This document shows, one piece after another, positions 7,360 through 15,364 of a stretch of 64,000 nt of DNA. The stretch is from positions 2,852,001 through 2,916,000 of the forward strand of contig NZ_CP154840.1 of the NCBI RefSeq assembly GCF_047301505.1. The letters run 5' to 3'. Under the pieces are notes generated by a model. The model saw only the letters and a program-made list of their open reading frames with translations. It ran no database searches and was not told where the DNA came from. Origin of the DNA: Lysinibacillus_B sp031181585 (GTDB taxonomy: Bacteria; Bacillota; Bacilli; Bacillales_A; Planococcaceae). Each line of letters opens with the position of its first letter. The stretch's first letter is position 1. The position numbers and the translations under genes were made by a program.

Positions 7360-8142
7360 TCAGCTTTCCTGCAGTACTTTCGCTACCGCTTCTGATAAGA
7401 CGGATAGTGTACGTGTCACTTCTTCCTCGGTATTATCTATCCCGCCTATCTCTACAAGCACCATTTGAGGGGAAAGATCTTGATTATAGATACCATCCAC
7501 ACCCTCACCCTCTTTTTTCATGACTCCTCGAGATATTCCAGGGATAATGCTGTTCATGACTGTATGAAGCTTTTCGGAGTAGGCAAGATTACTTTTATGA
7601 TTCGCATGCTCCATCCCTACAACAAATGCCACTTTAGCATAAGAAAGATCACCAGCTGTTAATGTCGTTACTTTTTTGCCGGCTGAGTCACGGTGTACAT
7701 CAAGAATCATATCATATGGCTGGAGGGCAACTTCATCAGCAATAAATGGACGAGCTACCTTATAAGCAGACGAAATCGTTTTACCTTGTTTTTTTAGCTC
7801 TGTCATCAAATCGACTGGCAAAGTTTTAGGTTGCAGCCCTTGGAAGGAAAGGTACTCCTCCATCATTTCACGCAGGGAGAAAATATTCAATTGCTCATTA
7901 TATACTTCCTGCATGCCGGTACTTGCTTCCACGATAGGTTTATACGCTTCATGGGAGTGAGTAAATACGAGTAATACTTTTTTCTCCGGTACTGCTAATT
8001 CAGTAGAGGCATAAACTAGTTTTTGTTCTTTTGGCACATGAACCGATTCATATTCATTGTTTGGAAACGGTAGTTGCCCGGTAATAATCGGCATTAAAAA
8101 TAGTATCAACAGAAAAAGTAGAAATCGTTTTATATTATTCAT
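7360..8142 (-). CDS. spoIIP: Stage II sporulation protein P (SpoIIP), engulfment peptidoglycan hydrolase
   Basis: SpoIIP is a membrane-anchored amidase and endopeptidase that works with SpoIID and SpoIIM to thin septal peptidoglycan during engulfment. Residues 5-23 form the N-terminal membrane anchor (FLLFLLILFLMPIITG). The SpoIIP domain follows, with FTHSHEAYKP near residue 60 and LDVHRDSAG near 145 supplying the zinc-site His/Glu/Asp residues, and VEIGG near the C terminus. At 260 residues it is shorter than the Bacillus subtilis protein (about 400), lacking most of the N-terminal linker. A GGAGGAG ribosome site precedes the start. It follows gpr by 53 bp on the same strand and is probably cotranscribed with it. 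Confidence 0.93.
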   Translation of the reverse strand: MNNIKRFLLFLLILFLMPIITGQLPFPNNEYESVHVPKEQKLVYASTELAVPEKKVLLVFTHSHEAYKPIVEASTGMQEVYNEQLNIFSLREMMEEYLSFQGLQPKTLPVDLMTELKKQGKTISSAYKVARPFIADEVALQPYDMILDVHRDSAGKKVTTLTAGDLSYAKVAFVVGMEHANHKSNLAYSEKLHTVMNSIIPGISRGVMKKEGEGVDGIYNQDLSPQMVLVEIGGIDNTEEEVTRTLSVLSEAVAKVLQES

Positions 8143-8195
8143 CGCACCATCTCCTCCCCCCTATCTTATGGAAGAGATGGTACGTTTAGAACGGT

Positions 8196-9215
8196 TTAAA
8201 TAGCTTTAATCCAACGGAACAAGCTATTGCTGACAAGCATTGCATAATGCATTAGCCAGATGTCGCATTCTTTTGGTGTAACAATTAAACGTTCTCTATT
8301 TTGAAACGTTTCTTGAAGAAGCTGAACACGATCTCCCTTTGTCCATGTAGACCATTCTCCAAAAATCGGCTTCAGTAAATTATAGTCAATCGGTGTAGAG
8401 GCACTAGGCTGCCACGGTGTCACAGACAGCTTGCTTGACGGAGCATTTTTCTCGGCAATTTTGCCAGCAATCGTACGAAAAACGGTATCAATTGCATCTG
8501 CCAAAAGCACTGTCGCCTCTACTACTGTTGGGATACCTATAGCAGTAACAGGAACTCCGAGTGATTCCTTGGAAATTTCAGCCCTTTGATTCCCTACGCC
8601 GGAACCAGGATGGATCCCTGTATCTGTAAGTTGAATCGTGCGGCATAGACGTTCACTTGAACGAGTTGCGAGCGCATCAATGACGATTACCAAACCCGGC
8701 TTAATTTTATTGACAAGCGCTTCAACAAATTCCTTTGTTTCAAAGCCGGACTGTCCCGTTACACCCGGAGCATACATAATGAACTGTTCATTTCGTTCAT
8801 CTTCAAAATGCTTTTGCATCGAATCGATTGCAACAGGTCCTACTGCATCAGGTGTGATCGTTTTATTGCCTAGGCCTATCACTAAAATCTTATCTTCTTT
8901 TGTAAGCTTTAACGGATCGTGAAGCGATTTTAAATGCTTGGTCAATACTTTTTCAAGCTGCTGCAGCCCTTCCGTATCTTCTACTGTTAGAGACGGGATA
9001 GATAATGTTGTATAAATACCTGCCTTTTTCTGGATCTGTGCCTCTCCTTCTTCATTTACACTAACCCTCGCAATCTTTACACGCTGTTCATCCCATTCTT
9101 CCATCAGGACACCGGCTGTTTTCTCCAGCGTACGCTTCTTTTCTTTTGATTGATGCTGCACAACTTGTTCCGATTCATCAATTAAATCTGTTCTGCTCCA
9201 ATTTACTTCTGTCAT
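8196..9215 (-). CDS. gpr: Germination protease GPR
   Basis: GPR is the spore endopeptidase that degrades small acid-soluble proteins at germination. It is made as a zymogen in the forespore. The 339-residue product has the family signatures VIGLGNKTITPDAVGP near residue 112 and YAPGVTGQSGFET near 150, then VIDALATRSSERL. The N terminus (TEVNWSRTDLIDES) contains the short propeptide, removed by autoprocessing. A GAGGTGA site precedes the ATG. A good sigma-G promoter (9233-9263) sits just upstream, as expected for forespore expression. It is divergent from rpsT and heads the gpr-spoIIP pair. Confidence 0.96.
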   Translation of the reverse strand: MTEVNWSRTDLIDESEQVVQHQSKEKKRTLEKTAGVLMEEWDEQRVKIARVSVNEEGEAQIQKKAGIYTTLSIPSLTVEDTEGLQQLEKVLTKHLKSLHDPLKLTKEDKILVIGLGNKTITPDAVGPVAIDSMQKHFEDERNEQFIMYAPGVTGQSGFETKEFVEALVNKIKPGLVIVIDALATRSSERLCRTIQLTDTGIHPGSGVGNQRAEISKESLGVPVTAIGIPTVVEATVLLADAIDTVFRTIAGKIAEKNAPSSKLSVTPWQPSASTPIDYNLLKPIFGEWSTWTKGDRVQLLQETFQNRERLIVTPKECDIWLMHYAMLVSNSLFRWIKAI

Positions 9216-9232
9216 AATTTCACCTCAAAAAT

Positions 9233-9263
9233 CAGTATGTTCTAACTGTCAAGTAAATATTCT
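9233..9263 (-). promoter_or_regulatory. Sigma-G promoter of gpr
   Basis: On the minus strand AGAATA (9263-9258) and CATACTG (9239-9233), 18 bp apart, match the sigma-G consensus TGAATA-N17/18-CATACTA. The -10 ends about 17 bp ahead of the gpr start. Confidence 0.7.
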
Positions 9264-9318
9264 TTGCATTTATGTATTGCAATTCTCTTCTTCCTTTGGT
9301 AGAATGATTTTTGTTGTA

Positions 9319-9347
9319 TTGACACATGAAACAAGTGAGAATACTCA
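9319..9347 (+). promoter_or_regulatory. Probable sigma-A promoter of rpsT
   Basis: TTGACA (9319-9324) with a weak -10 TACTCA (9342-9347) 17 bp later. The -35 is perfect, but the -10 is poor, so the exact start is uncertain. Confidence 0.5.
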
Positions 9348-9377
9348 TCTCGTACCTATAATTAGGAGGTGAAAGTT

Positions 9378-9626
9378 ATGCCAAACATTAAATCTGCTAT
9401 CAAACGCGTAAAAGTTGCTGAGAAAGCAAACGCTGCAAACTCTCAAGCAAAATCAGCTATGCGTACAACTGTTAAGAAAGCTGAACAAGCGATCGCTACA
9501 GGTGCTGAAAACACACAAGAATTAGTAGTTGCTGCTTCTAAAGCTCTTGATAAAGCTGTTTCTAAAGGTCTTATCCATAAAAACGCAGCTGCTCGTAAAA
9601 AATCTCGTTTAGCTAAAAAAGCATAA
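9378..9626 (+). CDS. rpsT: 30S ribosomal protein S20
   Basis: S20 binds 16S rRNA in the small subunit. The 82-residue Lys/Ala-rich helical protein starts MPNIKSAIKRVKVAEKANAA and ends KKSRLAKKA, as in other Bacillota. The ATG at 9378 is chosen over the upstream ATG at 9369 because AGGAGGTG lies six bases before it. It is a single-gene unit with a strong terminator, divergent from gpr. Confidence 0.98.
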   Translation: MPNIKSAIKRVKVAEKANAANSQAKSAMRTTVKKAEQAIATGAENTQELVVAASKALDKAVSKGLIHKNAAARKKSRLAKKA

Positions 9627-9639
9627 TGATGAACGATAA

Positions 9640-9668
9640 GGTCGGATGCCCAGGCATCCGGCCTTTTT
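9640..9668 (+). terminator. rpsT terminator
   Basis: GC-rich 11-bp arms GGTCGGATGCC/GGCATCCGGCC with a two-base gap, followed by TTTTT. Confidence 0.92.
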
Positions 9669-9713
9669 ACATACCGATGCTTCTATTATTCACCAAGCTC
9701 TAAAGATCTATTA

Positions 9714-9757
9714 TAATAAAATGAGCTATTCCACAAAAAATTGATGGAATAGCTCAT
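9714..9757 (-). terminator. Terminator of the YflT-like gene
   Basis: Thirteen-base arms ATGAGCTATTCCA/TGGAATAGCTCAT (9721-9733, 9745-9757) run into TTTTATTAT on the minus strand. It is about 40 bp beyond the stop at 9800. Confidence 0.8.
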
Positions 9758-9799
9758 TTATATTCATCTCTTCTATTACTTTTGTGTCTGCACATATAA

Positions 9800-10237
9800 T
9801 TACGCTTTTTTATCTGGGTCATCATATGATTGTAAGCGAGGTTCCGTTAGGGGAGGCTCAACAAAATCTGGTGATTCATCACGTTTAACGGCAAGGTCCC
9901 CATGTACCTTTTCAGGCTCAAAGGATATTTCTCCTTCCAAATACATAATAATCGCTCCTTCTTCGAGCTCCCTTTTGTACTCCGCTTTCTCTGACTCCGA
10001 AAGATCCATCACACTTAAACCGGTATCGTCATCTCCACCGAATAAATCAGCAAGCCAATTGTCTGTTTCGTGTGTTCGGATATTTGCGTCCCACTTCAGG
10101 CTGGCAAATTCCCTCGCATCTCTCGTAATGATATGAATCATTCGATTCGCTACCTGCATCTCTTCAAACTCTTCAAGTTTATCCAGCATTTCTTGTGTAG
10201 AATGAGCTACATAAATAACTCCCGTTTCCTTTTGCAT
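9800..10237 (-). CDS. YflT-like general stress family protein (tentative)
   Basis: The 145-residue acidic protein resembles the heat-induced/general stress YflT family in its first half (VIYVAHSTQEMLDKLEEF, then IHIITRD) and in a later EKAEYKRELEEGAIIMYL stretch that matches the family's terminal strand. It lacks the glycine-rich membrane-like centre of YflT and has an acidic Pro-rich tail (EPPLTEPRLQSYDDPDKK). No signal peptide is visible. An AGGAGG site precedes the ATG. It lies alone between rpsT and holA with its own terminator. The family assignment comes from overall pattern, so it could also be called hypothetical. Confidence 0.5.
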   Translation of the reverse strand: MQKETGVIYVAHSTQEMLDKLEEFEEMQVANRMIHIITRDAREFASLKWDANIRTHETDNWLADLFGGDDDTGLSVMDLSESEKAEYKRELEEGAIIMYLEGEISFEPEKVHGDLAVKRDESPDFVEPPLTEPRLQSYDDPDKKA

Positions 10238-10301
10238 ACATACAGCCTCCTTATAAGATCAGCTATATTTTGTATACCCAAAAGCGAAAATCGGAAACTT
10301 C

Positions 10302-11315
10302 TTACAGTGGCTTCATTAGGAACATTTCAAGAAAACGTTCACGATTCCCACTGACTGATTTCAGCTGCAGATCAACATTCGCGAGACTATACAACGCCTG
10401 CAGGAGACGCTGCTCTGACGGTTTTTGACGTTGTTCTAACATCATTTTCACCCGGTATGGATGAATCTTTAGCTGCTTGGCGATCTGATGCTGTGCATAC
10501 CCTTTTTTACTTAAATAGAAGACGTTGCTCATCGTTCGGATATTGGACGCAAGTAATCCAACAAGAGCAATCGGCTCCTCTTTCTGCCTCAGCAGATCAT
10601 GGTAAATAGATAATGCCTCTCTTTGATTATGCGACAAATAAGCGTTCAGCATTTTAAAAGCATCATGCTCAAGTGTTTTCGCCACTAAATCTTCCACGAG
10701 CTCCACTGTAATTTCAATCTCTTCTCCCAAATATAAAGAGAGCTTTTCAATTTCCATCTGCAGCTGCAGCATATTAGCGCCTACCATTTCAACGAGCTTC
10801 ACTGCCGCTTCATCTGAAATATCTTTTCCATATCCATTTACTTCTGTTTTTATCCAGCTGTACAAATCATTATCCTGTGGTGTTACCGCTTCCAAAACGA
10901 GTGCCTTCAGCTTCATCAGTTTCGTCACCTTTTTACGCTCGTCCAGTTTTTCATACGGGGCAATAAAAACCGTCACAGCTGTATCACTCGGATTACTCAG
11001 CCAAGTCTCAAGTCGTGGGATATTATGATCAATTTTCTCTTTTCCCTTTTCAGCAGCTTTCATAAAAGACGCGTTTTTGGCGATAATAAGCTTACGCTCT
11101 GTGAAAAACGGGATTGTATCCGCCTCATCAATCACGTAATCAAGCGGCTGTTCACTAAGGTCAAATTGCATAATATCGGCTTCTTCCTCATTACCCATTG
11201 CTTTTTTTAAACGTTTCACTGTTTCATCTATAAAATAGGATTCTTCTCCAACCAGTAAATAAACAGGTGCAAGTTGCCCGTTTTTTATATTTTGCCATGC
11301 TTTTGTAAAACTCAC
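10302..11315 (-). CDS. holA: DNA polymerase III delta subunit (HolA/YqeN)
   Basis: HolA is the wrench subunit of the clamp loader, opening the beta clamp for the replicative polymerase. The product has an N-terminal divergent AAA+ fold (VYLLVGEESYFIDET near residue 16, lacking a full Walker A as is normal for delta), the segment APYEKLDERKKVTK near 125, and the collar-domain C terminus (HPYRVKMMLEQ). The frame opens further upstream, but the GTG at 11315, reading SFTKAWQNIKNGQLAPVY after the initiator, aligns with the known start and has AGAGGGGG ahead. The result is 337 residues. It lies between comEC and rpsT, as in Bacillus. Confidence 0.93.
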   Translation of the reverse strand: MSFTKAWQNIKNGQLAPVYLLVGEESYFIDETVKRLKKAMGNEEEADIMQFDLSEQPLDYVIDEADTIPFFTERKLIIAKNASFMKAAEKGKEKIDHNIPRLETWLSNPSDTAVTVFIAPYEKLDERKKVTKLMKLKALVLEAVTPQDNDLYSWIKTEVNGYGKDISDEAAVKLVEMVGANMLQLQMEIEKLSLYLGEEIEITVELVEDLVAKTLEHDAFKMLNAYLSHNQREALSIYHDLLRQKEEPIALVGLLASNIRTMSNVFYLSKKGYAQHQIAKQLKIHPYRVKMMLEQRQKPSEQRLLQALYSLANVDLQLKSVSGNRERFLEMFLMKPL

Positions 11316-11484
11316 GGACAGTGGCCCCCTCTCGATTCTGTACCATCTAGTATACACTTTCGAGGGAGTTAATGTGAATATTTTAAGGCGAATTTGCGAT
11401 TACTGGTACTGTGAAATTATTGCTTTAGATATAGATTTTTACTAGGCGTTGACTTATAATGATGGAAGAGTAGGAGGGATATTT

Positions 11485-11655
11485 ATGGCAGGACATTCTG
11501 ATCCAAATTACGTGACAGAAAACCCATTCGAGGGACGCGGACGCGCAATGCAAGGGAACGACTTCCCAGATGCAGCAATCGGTTTCGTAGTTTCATTCGG
11601 ATTCTTTGCTACAATGTTCATCATTGCGGTAATTGTAGAAGTGGCTATGCGTTAA
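11485..11655 (+). CDS. yqzM: YqzM family small membrane protein
   Basis: The C-terminal half, GFVVSFGFFATMFIIAVIVE, matches the short YqzM family found between holA and comEC in Bacillus. One membrane helix spans roughly residues 34-54. The N terminus is longer than in Bacillus subtilis YqzM (56 versus about 44 residues) and hydrophilic. The ATG at 11485 is chosen because GGAGGG lies six to seven bases upstream. Function is unknown. It is transcribed against both neighbours. Confidence 0.85.
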   Translation: MAGHSDPNYVTENPFEGRGRAMQGNDFPDAAIGFVVSFGFFATMFIIAVIVEVAMR

Positions 11656-11668
11656 GTTAACGTATAAG

Positions 11669-11715
11669 AAAAGGGCGTATCTTAAAGGCAGCATGCTTTT
11701 AAGATACGCCCTTTT
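11669..11715. terminator. Bidirectional terminator between yqzM and comEC
   Basis: Seventeen-base arms from AAAAGGGCGTATCTTAA (11669-11685) to its complement (11699-11715), with terminal A and T runs. It can serve yqzM on the plus strand and comEC on the minus strand, since comEC ends at 11719. Confidence 0.9.
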
Positions 11716-11718
11716 ACT

Positions 11719-14010
11719 TTATTGCCTTCGCATCCTCACGCCTTTTTTATTCACTCTAATTTCTATGGTACCTTCCTGTCCAGTCGTCATAAAAGGCAAA
11801 TCCCTGCCTGTAAACCGTTCAACTACTTCCTCATGTGGATGACCATACCGATTATCCTTGCCGGCCATGAAAATAGTAAGAGCAGGACTCGTATGAATAA
11901 TGAATGATTCACTGCTTGAGGTTTTACTTCCATGATGACCAGCCTTTAAAACATCTATCTCTGCGATTTCCGAGCCTTCTCGTTCTATAATAGCCTTTTC
12001 TCCATCTTCTTCTAAATCGCCTGTAAAGAGCGCTTTAAACGTCCCATACGTCATTAGCAATGTAAGGGAGTCATTATTTCCTTCATATTCGGTGTCTGTT
12101 GGCCAAATATATTTGAATTGAACGTTCGCTTTTTTCCAGCCTCCCCCTGCCATCTGCTCTTTTATAGGGATTTTTTGCTTCTTTGCCTCTTGTAATAAAT
12201 CCTTCATTACTCCCTTTTTATAAGAACCTGGTGTAATATGAATTTCCCCTACCCTTATTTCCTTCACTACTTCTTCCGCTCCTTCTACATGGTCTGCATC
12301 CGCATGCGTGATAATCAATTTATCGATGGCTGCAATACCCTTTCCTTTCAAATATGGAACTACCACTTGTGCACCCACTTCGTATGCATTCCTTCTCTCT
12401 TTCCAAGGCTCCTGACTAAATCTTAAGAGCCCGCCTGTATCAATCAAATAGACACCGCGTCTATTGGGCAACTCAATTAAAACAGCGTCTCCCTGCCCTA
12501 CATTAATAAAGGTCACAACGGCATCCCCCTCCATATAATGACTGGCATGAAACAGAATGGCCGGCACAAGCAGGTAGACACCCGCCTGCGGAAATTGCAT
12601 ATTCTTCGTCAGTACTATCAGTGTCACAAAAACACCTGTATATAAAATAAGCAGCCATATGCCCGTTGGTTTTCCAGGTACCCACATCTGATACGGGATA
12701 TTCTGTAAATACAAAATCAACTCTGTCAAAAACGCTCTAACGGGTTCATATAAGCTAAATAACAAGTTCCCCATAGGCCCCGGTAAAAACGAGACAGCCA
12801 GCAGCAGTAAATTAATTGGCAAAATAATAAATGAAAAGAGAGGAACAAAAACAATATTAGCAATAAAAGAAGATAGACTAACCTCGTAAAAATGATAGAG
12901 CAGGAGCGGATAGGTGAGCAGCTGACAAACAAAAGTCATAAGAAATCCCTGCATCCACCACGTATTTGCCCTTGCTAGAATTGGACCTGAGAACACAAGG
13001 CTTGCCGTAGCTAAGTAAGATAGCTGAAATCCAACCTGATAAATAGCACCTGGCTGCCATAACACGAAAACAATGAAACTAATGGCCAGCGCATCGTCCA
13101 TTGGCAGACGCCAGCGAAAGTACTTGGCCAGCATCACAAGCTCTACAACTAAAACAGCTCTCCATACGGACGGTGCACCCCCTGCCAGCAAGGCATATAC
13201 CGGCAGAATGATAAGAAGAAGGAATGCAGCATATTCACGACGCATCCTCATCCGCAGCATGCCTTGGAAAAAGAGCAATGAGACAAGGGCAATATGCAGC
13301 CCAGAGATGGCAAACAAATGCGTAATACCGAGCTTCTGATAAGCACGTTCTATTTCTGCCTCTACTCCTTCGTTGACGCCAATCAGCAGTGCCTGCGCTT
13401 CAGCAGATAATGAAGCGGGAAATGTCCTCTCAATATGTTGGCTTAACTGAAACCGCTGCTTGTAAATACTCTGTAAAATTGTCTTTTTTTCTTCGATTCT
13501 TTTTAATGAAGACACCTCAAAAATGCCAAGTGCTCCTTTACTCTTCAAATAATCCCCCATAAAAAAACTATAGCGGTGATTAGGCTGTGCTGGTTCTGCC
13601 ATTTCTCCTTCCACTAAAAAAATCATTCCAGCAAGCGGGACCGCCTCGTACTGTCGCTTTTCTTTTTCAGACTGAAATGTATAGACAATATAAATAGAAC
13701 GCCCCTGTGTATCCTTCATCAGGCCCCTCAGTGTTTGTCCGTTGATTGTATACGTATCTGTAAAAGTCAGCGATACAGGGTGCTCTAATGGGCTTTCAAG
13801 CTTTTCTAGCTGCCAGCTAATAAAACCAAACGCTAGCAGCCCCACTCCCCCCAGCGCGAGTATATGAAGGCTGTGAAATCCACGATACCAGCATAGCGCT
13901 CCAATCAAGCCCAGAAAACACAAAAGCCCTACCGATTCATGTGCCGCTATAGCAGCAACTAAAACCGATAAGGCATAATAGATCCATTTATGCTCTAAGT
14001 AATTGACCAA
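11719..14010 (-). CDS. comEC: ComEC/Rec2 DNA uptake channel
   Basis: ComEC is the membrane channel that carries single-stranded DNA into the cell during transformation. The 763-residue product has N-terminal membrane helices and a DUF4131-type extracellular domain, then the central competence domain (LLIGVNEGVEAEIERAY, ITHLFAISGLHIALVS near residue 230) with many helices. A C-terminal metallo-beta-lactamase domain follows (FINVGQGDAVLIE near 508, THADADHVEG near 565, GHHGSKTSSSE near 690), thought to be the nuclease. The start is a TTG at 14010, 23 bp inside comEB, with AGGTGA 11 bases ahead; this is somewhat uncertain. It is translationally coupled to comEB. Confidence 0.94.
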   Translation of the reverse strand: MVNYLEHKWIYYALSVLVAAIAAHESVGLLCFLGLIGALCWYRGFHSLHILALGGVGLLAFGFISWQLEKLESPLEHPVSLTFTDTYTINGQTLRGLMKDTQGRSIYIVYTFQSEKEKRQYEAVPLAGMIFLVEGEMAEPAQPNHRYSFFMGDYLKSKGALGIFEVSSLKRIEEKKTILQSIYKQRFQLSQHIERTFPASLSAEAQALLIGVNEGVEAEIERAYQKLGITHLFAISGLHIALVSLLFFQGMLRMRMRREYAAFLLLIILPVYALLAGGAPSVWRAVLVVELVMLAKYFRWRLPMDDALAISFIVFVLWQPGAIYQVGFQLSYLATASLVFSGPILARANTWWMQGFLMTFVCQLLTYPLLLYHFYEVSLSSFIANIVFVPLFSFIILPINLLLLAVSFLPGPMGNLLFSLYEPVRAFLTELILYLQNIPYQMWVPGKPTGIWLLILYTGVFVTLIVLTKNMQFPQAGVYLLVPAILFHASHYMEGDAVVTFINVGQGDAVLIELPNRRGVYLIDTGGLLRFSQEPWKERRNAYEVGAQVVVPYLKGKGIAAIDKLIITHADADHVEGAEEVVKEIRVGEIHITPGSYKKGVMKDLLQEAKKQKIPIKEQMAGGGWKKANVQFKYIWPTDTEYEGNNDSLTLLMTYGTFKALFTGDLEEDGEKAIIEREGSEIAEIDVLKAGHHGSKTSSSESFIIHTSPALTIFMAGKDNRYGHPHEEVVERFTGRDLPFMTTGQEGTIEIRVNKKGVRMRRQ

Positions 14011-14563
14011 ATAATTGGTTCACCTTCTCTTCATAAGGGAACAATTCTTCATGTGAAGCACCAAGCTCACGCATCTTTTGCAGCATATCAATGGCCAGCT
14101 GCAGTTTTTCATCCATTAAAAAATCGATTTTGGCTTCATCGAATGGAATATGTACGACATTAACACCTGCTTTTTCAAAAAGCTCAAGTGCATATGGATT
14201 GTTTTTGTAATCCTTCGCATAGTACACATTTTTAATACCTGCCTGAATGACCGTCTTTGAACATGGCAAACAAGGAAAATGTGTGACATACAAATCTGCG
14301 CCGTTTGCCGGCGTACCATACTTTGCACACTGCAATAACGCATTTGTTTCTGCATGAATTGTCCGTACACAATGGTTGTCCACTACATAGCACCCTTGAT
14401 CGATACAATGCTCATCGCCTGAAATCGAGCCATTATAGCCCCCAGCAATGATACGCTTTTCCCTTACAATTGTTGCACCGACCGCCAATCTCGTACATGT
14501 GCTCCGCAATGCCAATAGATGACTCTGTGCCATGAAAAACTGATCCCATGTTATTCGCTCCAT
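13988..14563 (-). CDS. comEB: ComEB, dCMP/cytidine deaminase family
   Basis: ComEB is a zinc-dependent deaminase resembling dCMP deaminase. It sits in the late competence operon and is not essential for DNA uptake, though it has been linked to polar placement of ComGA. The zinc-binding signatures are TIHAETNAL (HAE) near residue 69 and PCLPCSKTVIQAG near 96. SISGDEHCIDQGC contributes further family residues. Length, 191 residues, is normal. The gene starts 82 bp after comEA and overlaps the start of comEC. Confidence 0.94.
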   Translation of the reverse strand: MERITWDQFFMAQSHLLALRSTCTRLAVGATIVREKRIIAGGYNGSISGDEHCIDQGCYVVDNHCVRTIHAETNALLQCAKYGTPANGADLYVTHFPCLPCSKTVIQAGIKNVYYAKDYKNNPYALELFEKAGVNVVHIPFDEAKIDFLMDEKLQLAIDMLQKMRELGASHEELFPYEEKVNQLFGQLLRA

Positions 14564-14644
14564 ATGACTACCTCCAATGTTGTCTTATTGTTAGTTTAGT
14601 CAAAATGAATGCGCATGGCAATGTTCCAATTTTTCAAATACCGC

Positions 14645-15295
14645 TTATTTTATGTCAATCAAATCTTTTAACTGTCCAAAAGTCTTATCCCCAATGCCTG
14701 AAACTTCTTTCAAGCCTTCTATCGTTTGAAACGCTCCCTGTTCTTCCCGGTGCGAAATAATCGCTTTCGCTTTAGCTGGGCCGATTCCCGGTAACGTTGT
14801 CAGCTGTGTTTCATCAGCTGTATTGATGTTCACTTTTCCATGATCAGAAGCATCGTTAATATTATTAACCGCTGTAAAGTCTTGAATAGTAATCTCCTGC
14901 TCCTCGCCTTTTTGCGGAATATAAATTACCATTTCATCCTGCAGTTTTTGAGCATGGTTAATAAGGGAAGGATTTGCTTCTTCTATATACCCGCCAGCAA
15001 GCGTAATGGCATCTACTACACGATCTTCCTCTGTCAGCGTATAGACACCAGGGTAGTTTACTGCTCCTTTAACATCTACCAGTACCTGCAGCGGCTCACT
15101 TTCTTCAGCAGCGTCCTGCTGGAGCTGAGTTTGCGGTTCAGCCTGTACAGGTTCAGCTTCTGTAATTAATTCAAAAGAGGATTGTTCTTCACGCTGCATA
15201 TAGACAAAAACAAATACACCAGCGACACAAAGAATGCTGGGCATTAGCACTCTTTTTCCATACTTTGCAATGAGATTTTTTAAAATAAAAAACAT
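14645..15295 (-). CDS. comEA: ComEA, competence DNA receptor
   Basis: ComEA binds double-stranded DNA at the outer face of the membrane. After a short basic start, residues 17-31 form a membrane anchor (MPSILCVAGVFVFVYM). An acidic linker leads to an SLBB domain (DVKGAVNYPGVYTLTEEDRV near 75) and C-terminal helix-hairpin-helix motifs (VNINTADETQLTTLPGIGPA near 154). The annotated ATG at 15295 has AGAAAGG directly against it, which is too close for normal initiation. The strong ribosome site upstream (15331-15325) instead serves an overlapping ATG in another frame, so translation may be coupled to that leader. The true start could also lie a few codons downstream. Confidence 0.92.
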   Translation of the reverse strand: MFFILKNLIAKYGKRVLMPSILCVAGVFVFVYMQREEQSSFELITEAEPVQAEPQTQLQQDAAEESEPLQVLVDVKGAVNYPGVYTLTEEDRVVDAITLAGGYIEEANPSLINHAQKLQDEMVIYIPQKGEEQEITIQDFTAVNNINDASDHGKVNINTADETQLTTLPGIGPAKAKAIISHREEQGAFQTIEGLKEVSGIGDKTFGQLKDLIDIK

Positions 15296-15317
15296 CCTTT
15301 CTCAGAAGGCAAATCAT
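15189..15317 (-). CDS. Candidate overlapping leader ORF ahead of comEA, 42 codons
   Basis: An ATG at 15317 follows a perfect GGAGGTG by seven bases, the best ribosome site in this operon. It opens a 42-codon frame rich in Cys, Lys and Phe that overlaps the first 107 bases of comEA in a different frame. The region around the ATG forms an inverted repeat (arms 15304-15314 and 15342-15352), with the ribosome site in the loop. I cannot tell whether the peptide matters or only drives coupled translation of comEA. A frameshift in the assembled sequence that separated this start from comEA is also possible. Confidence 0.35.
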   Translation of the reverse strand: MICLLRKDVFYFKKSHCKVWKKSANAQHSLCRWCICFCLYAA

Positions 15318-15352
15318 ATGGAGTCACCTCCAATATACATAATTTGCCTTCT
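15304..15352. repeat. Inverted repeat around the comEA leader ribosome site
   Basis: Perfect 11-bp arms AGAAGGCAAAT/ATTTGCCTTCT enclose 27 bases that contain GGAGGTGACTCC. There is no T-run on the minus strand, so it does not look like a simple terminator for the gene upstream. It could control access to the leader start. Confidence 0.5.
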
Positions 15353-15364
15353 TTTGAAAAGATG

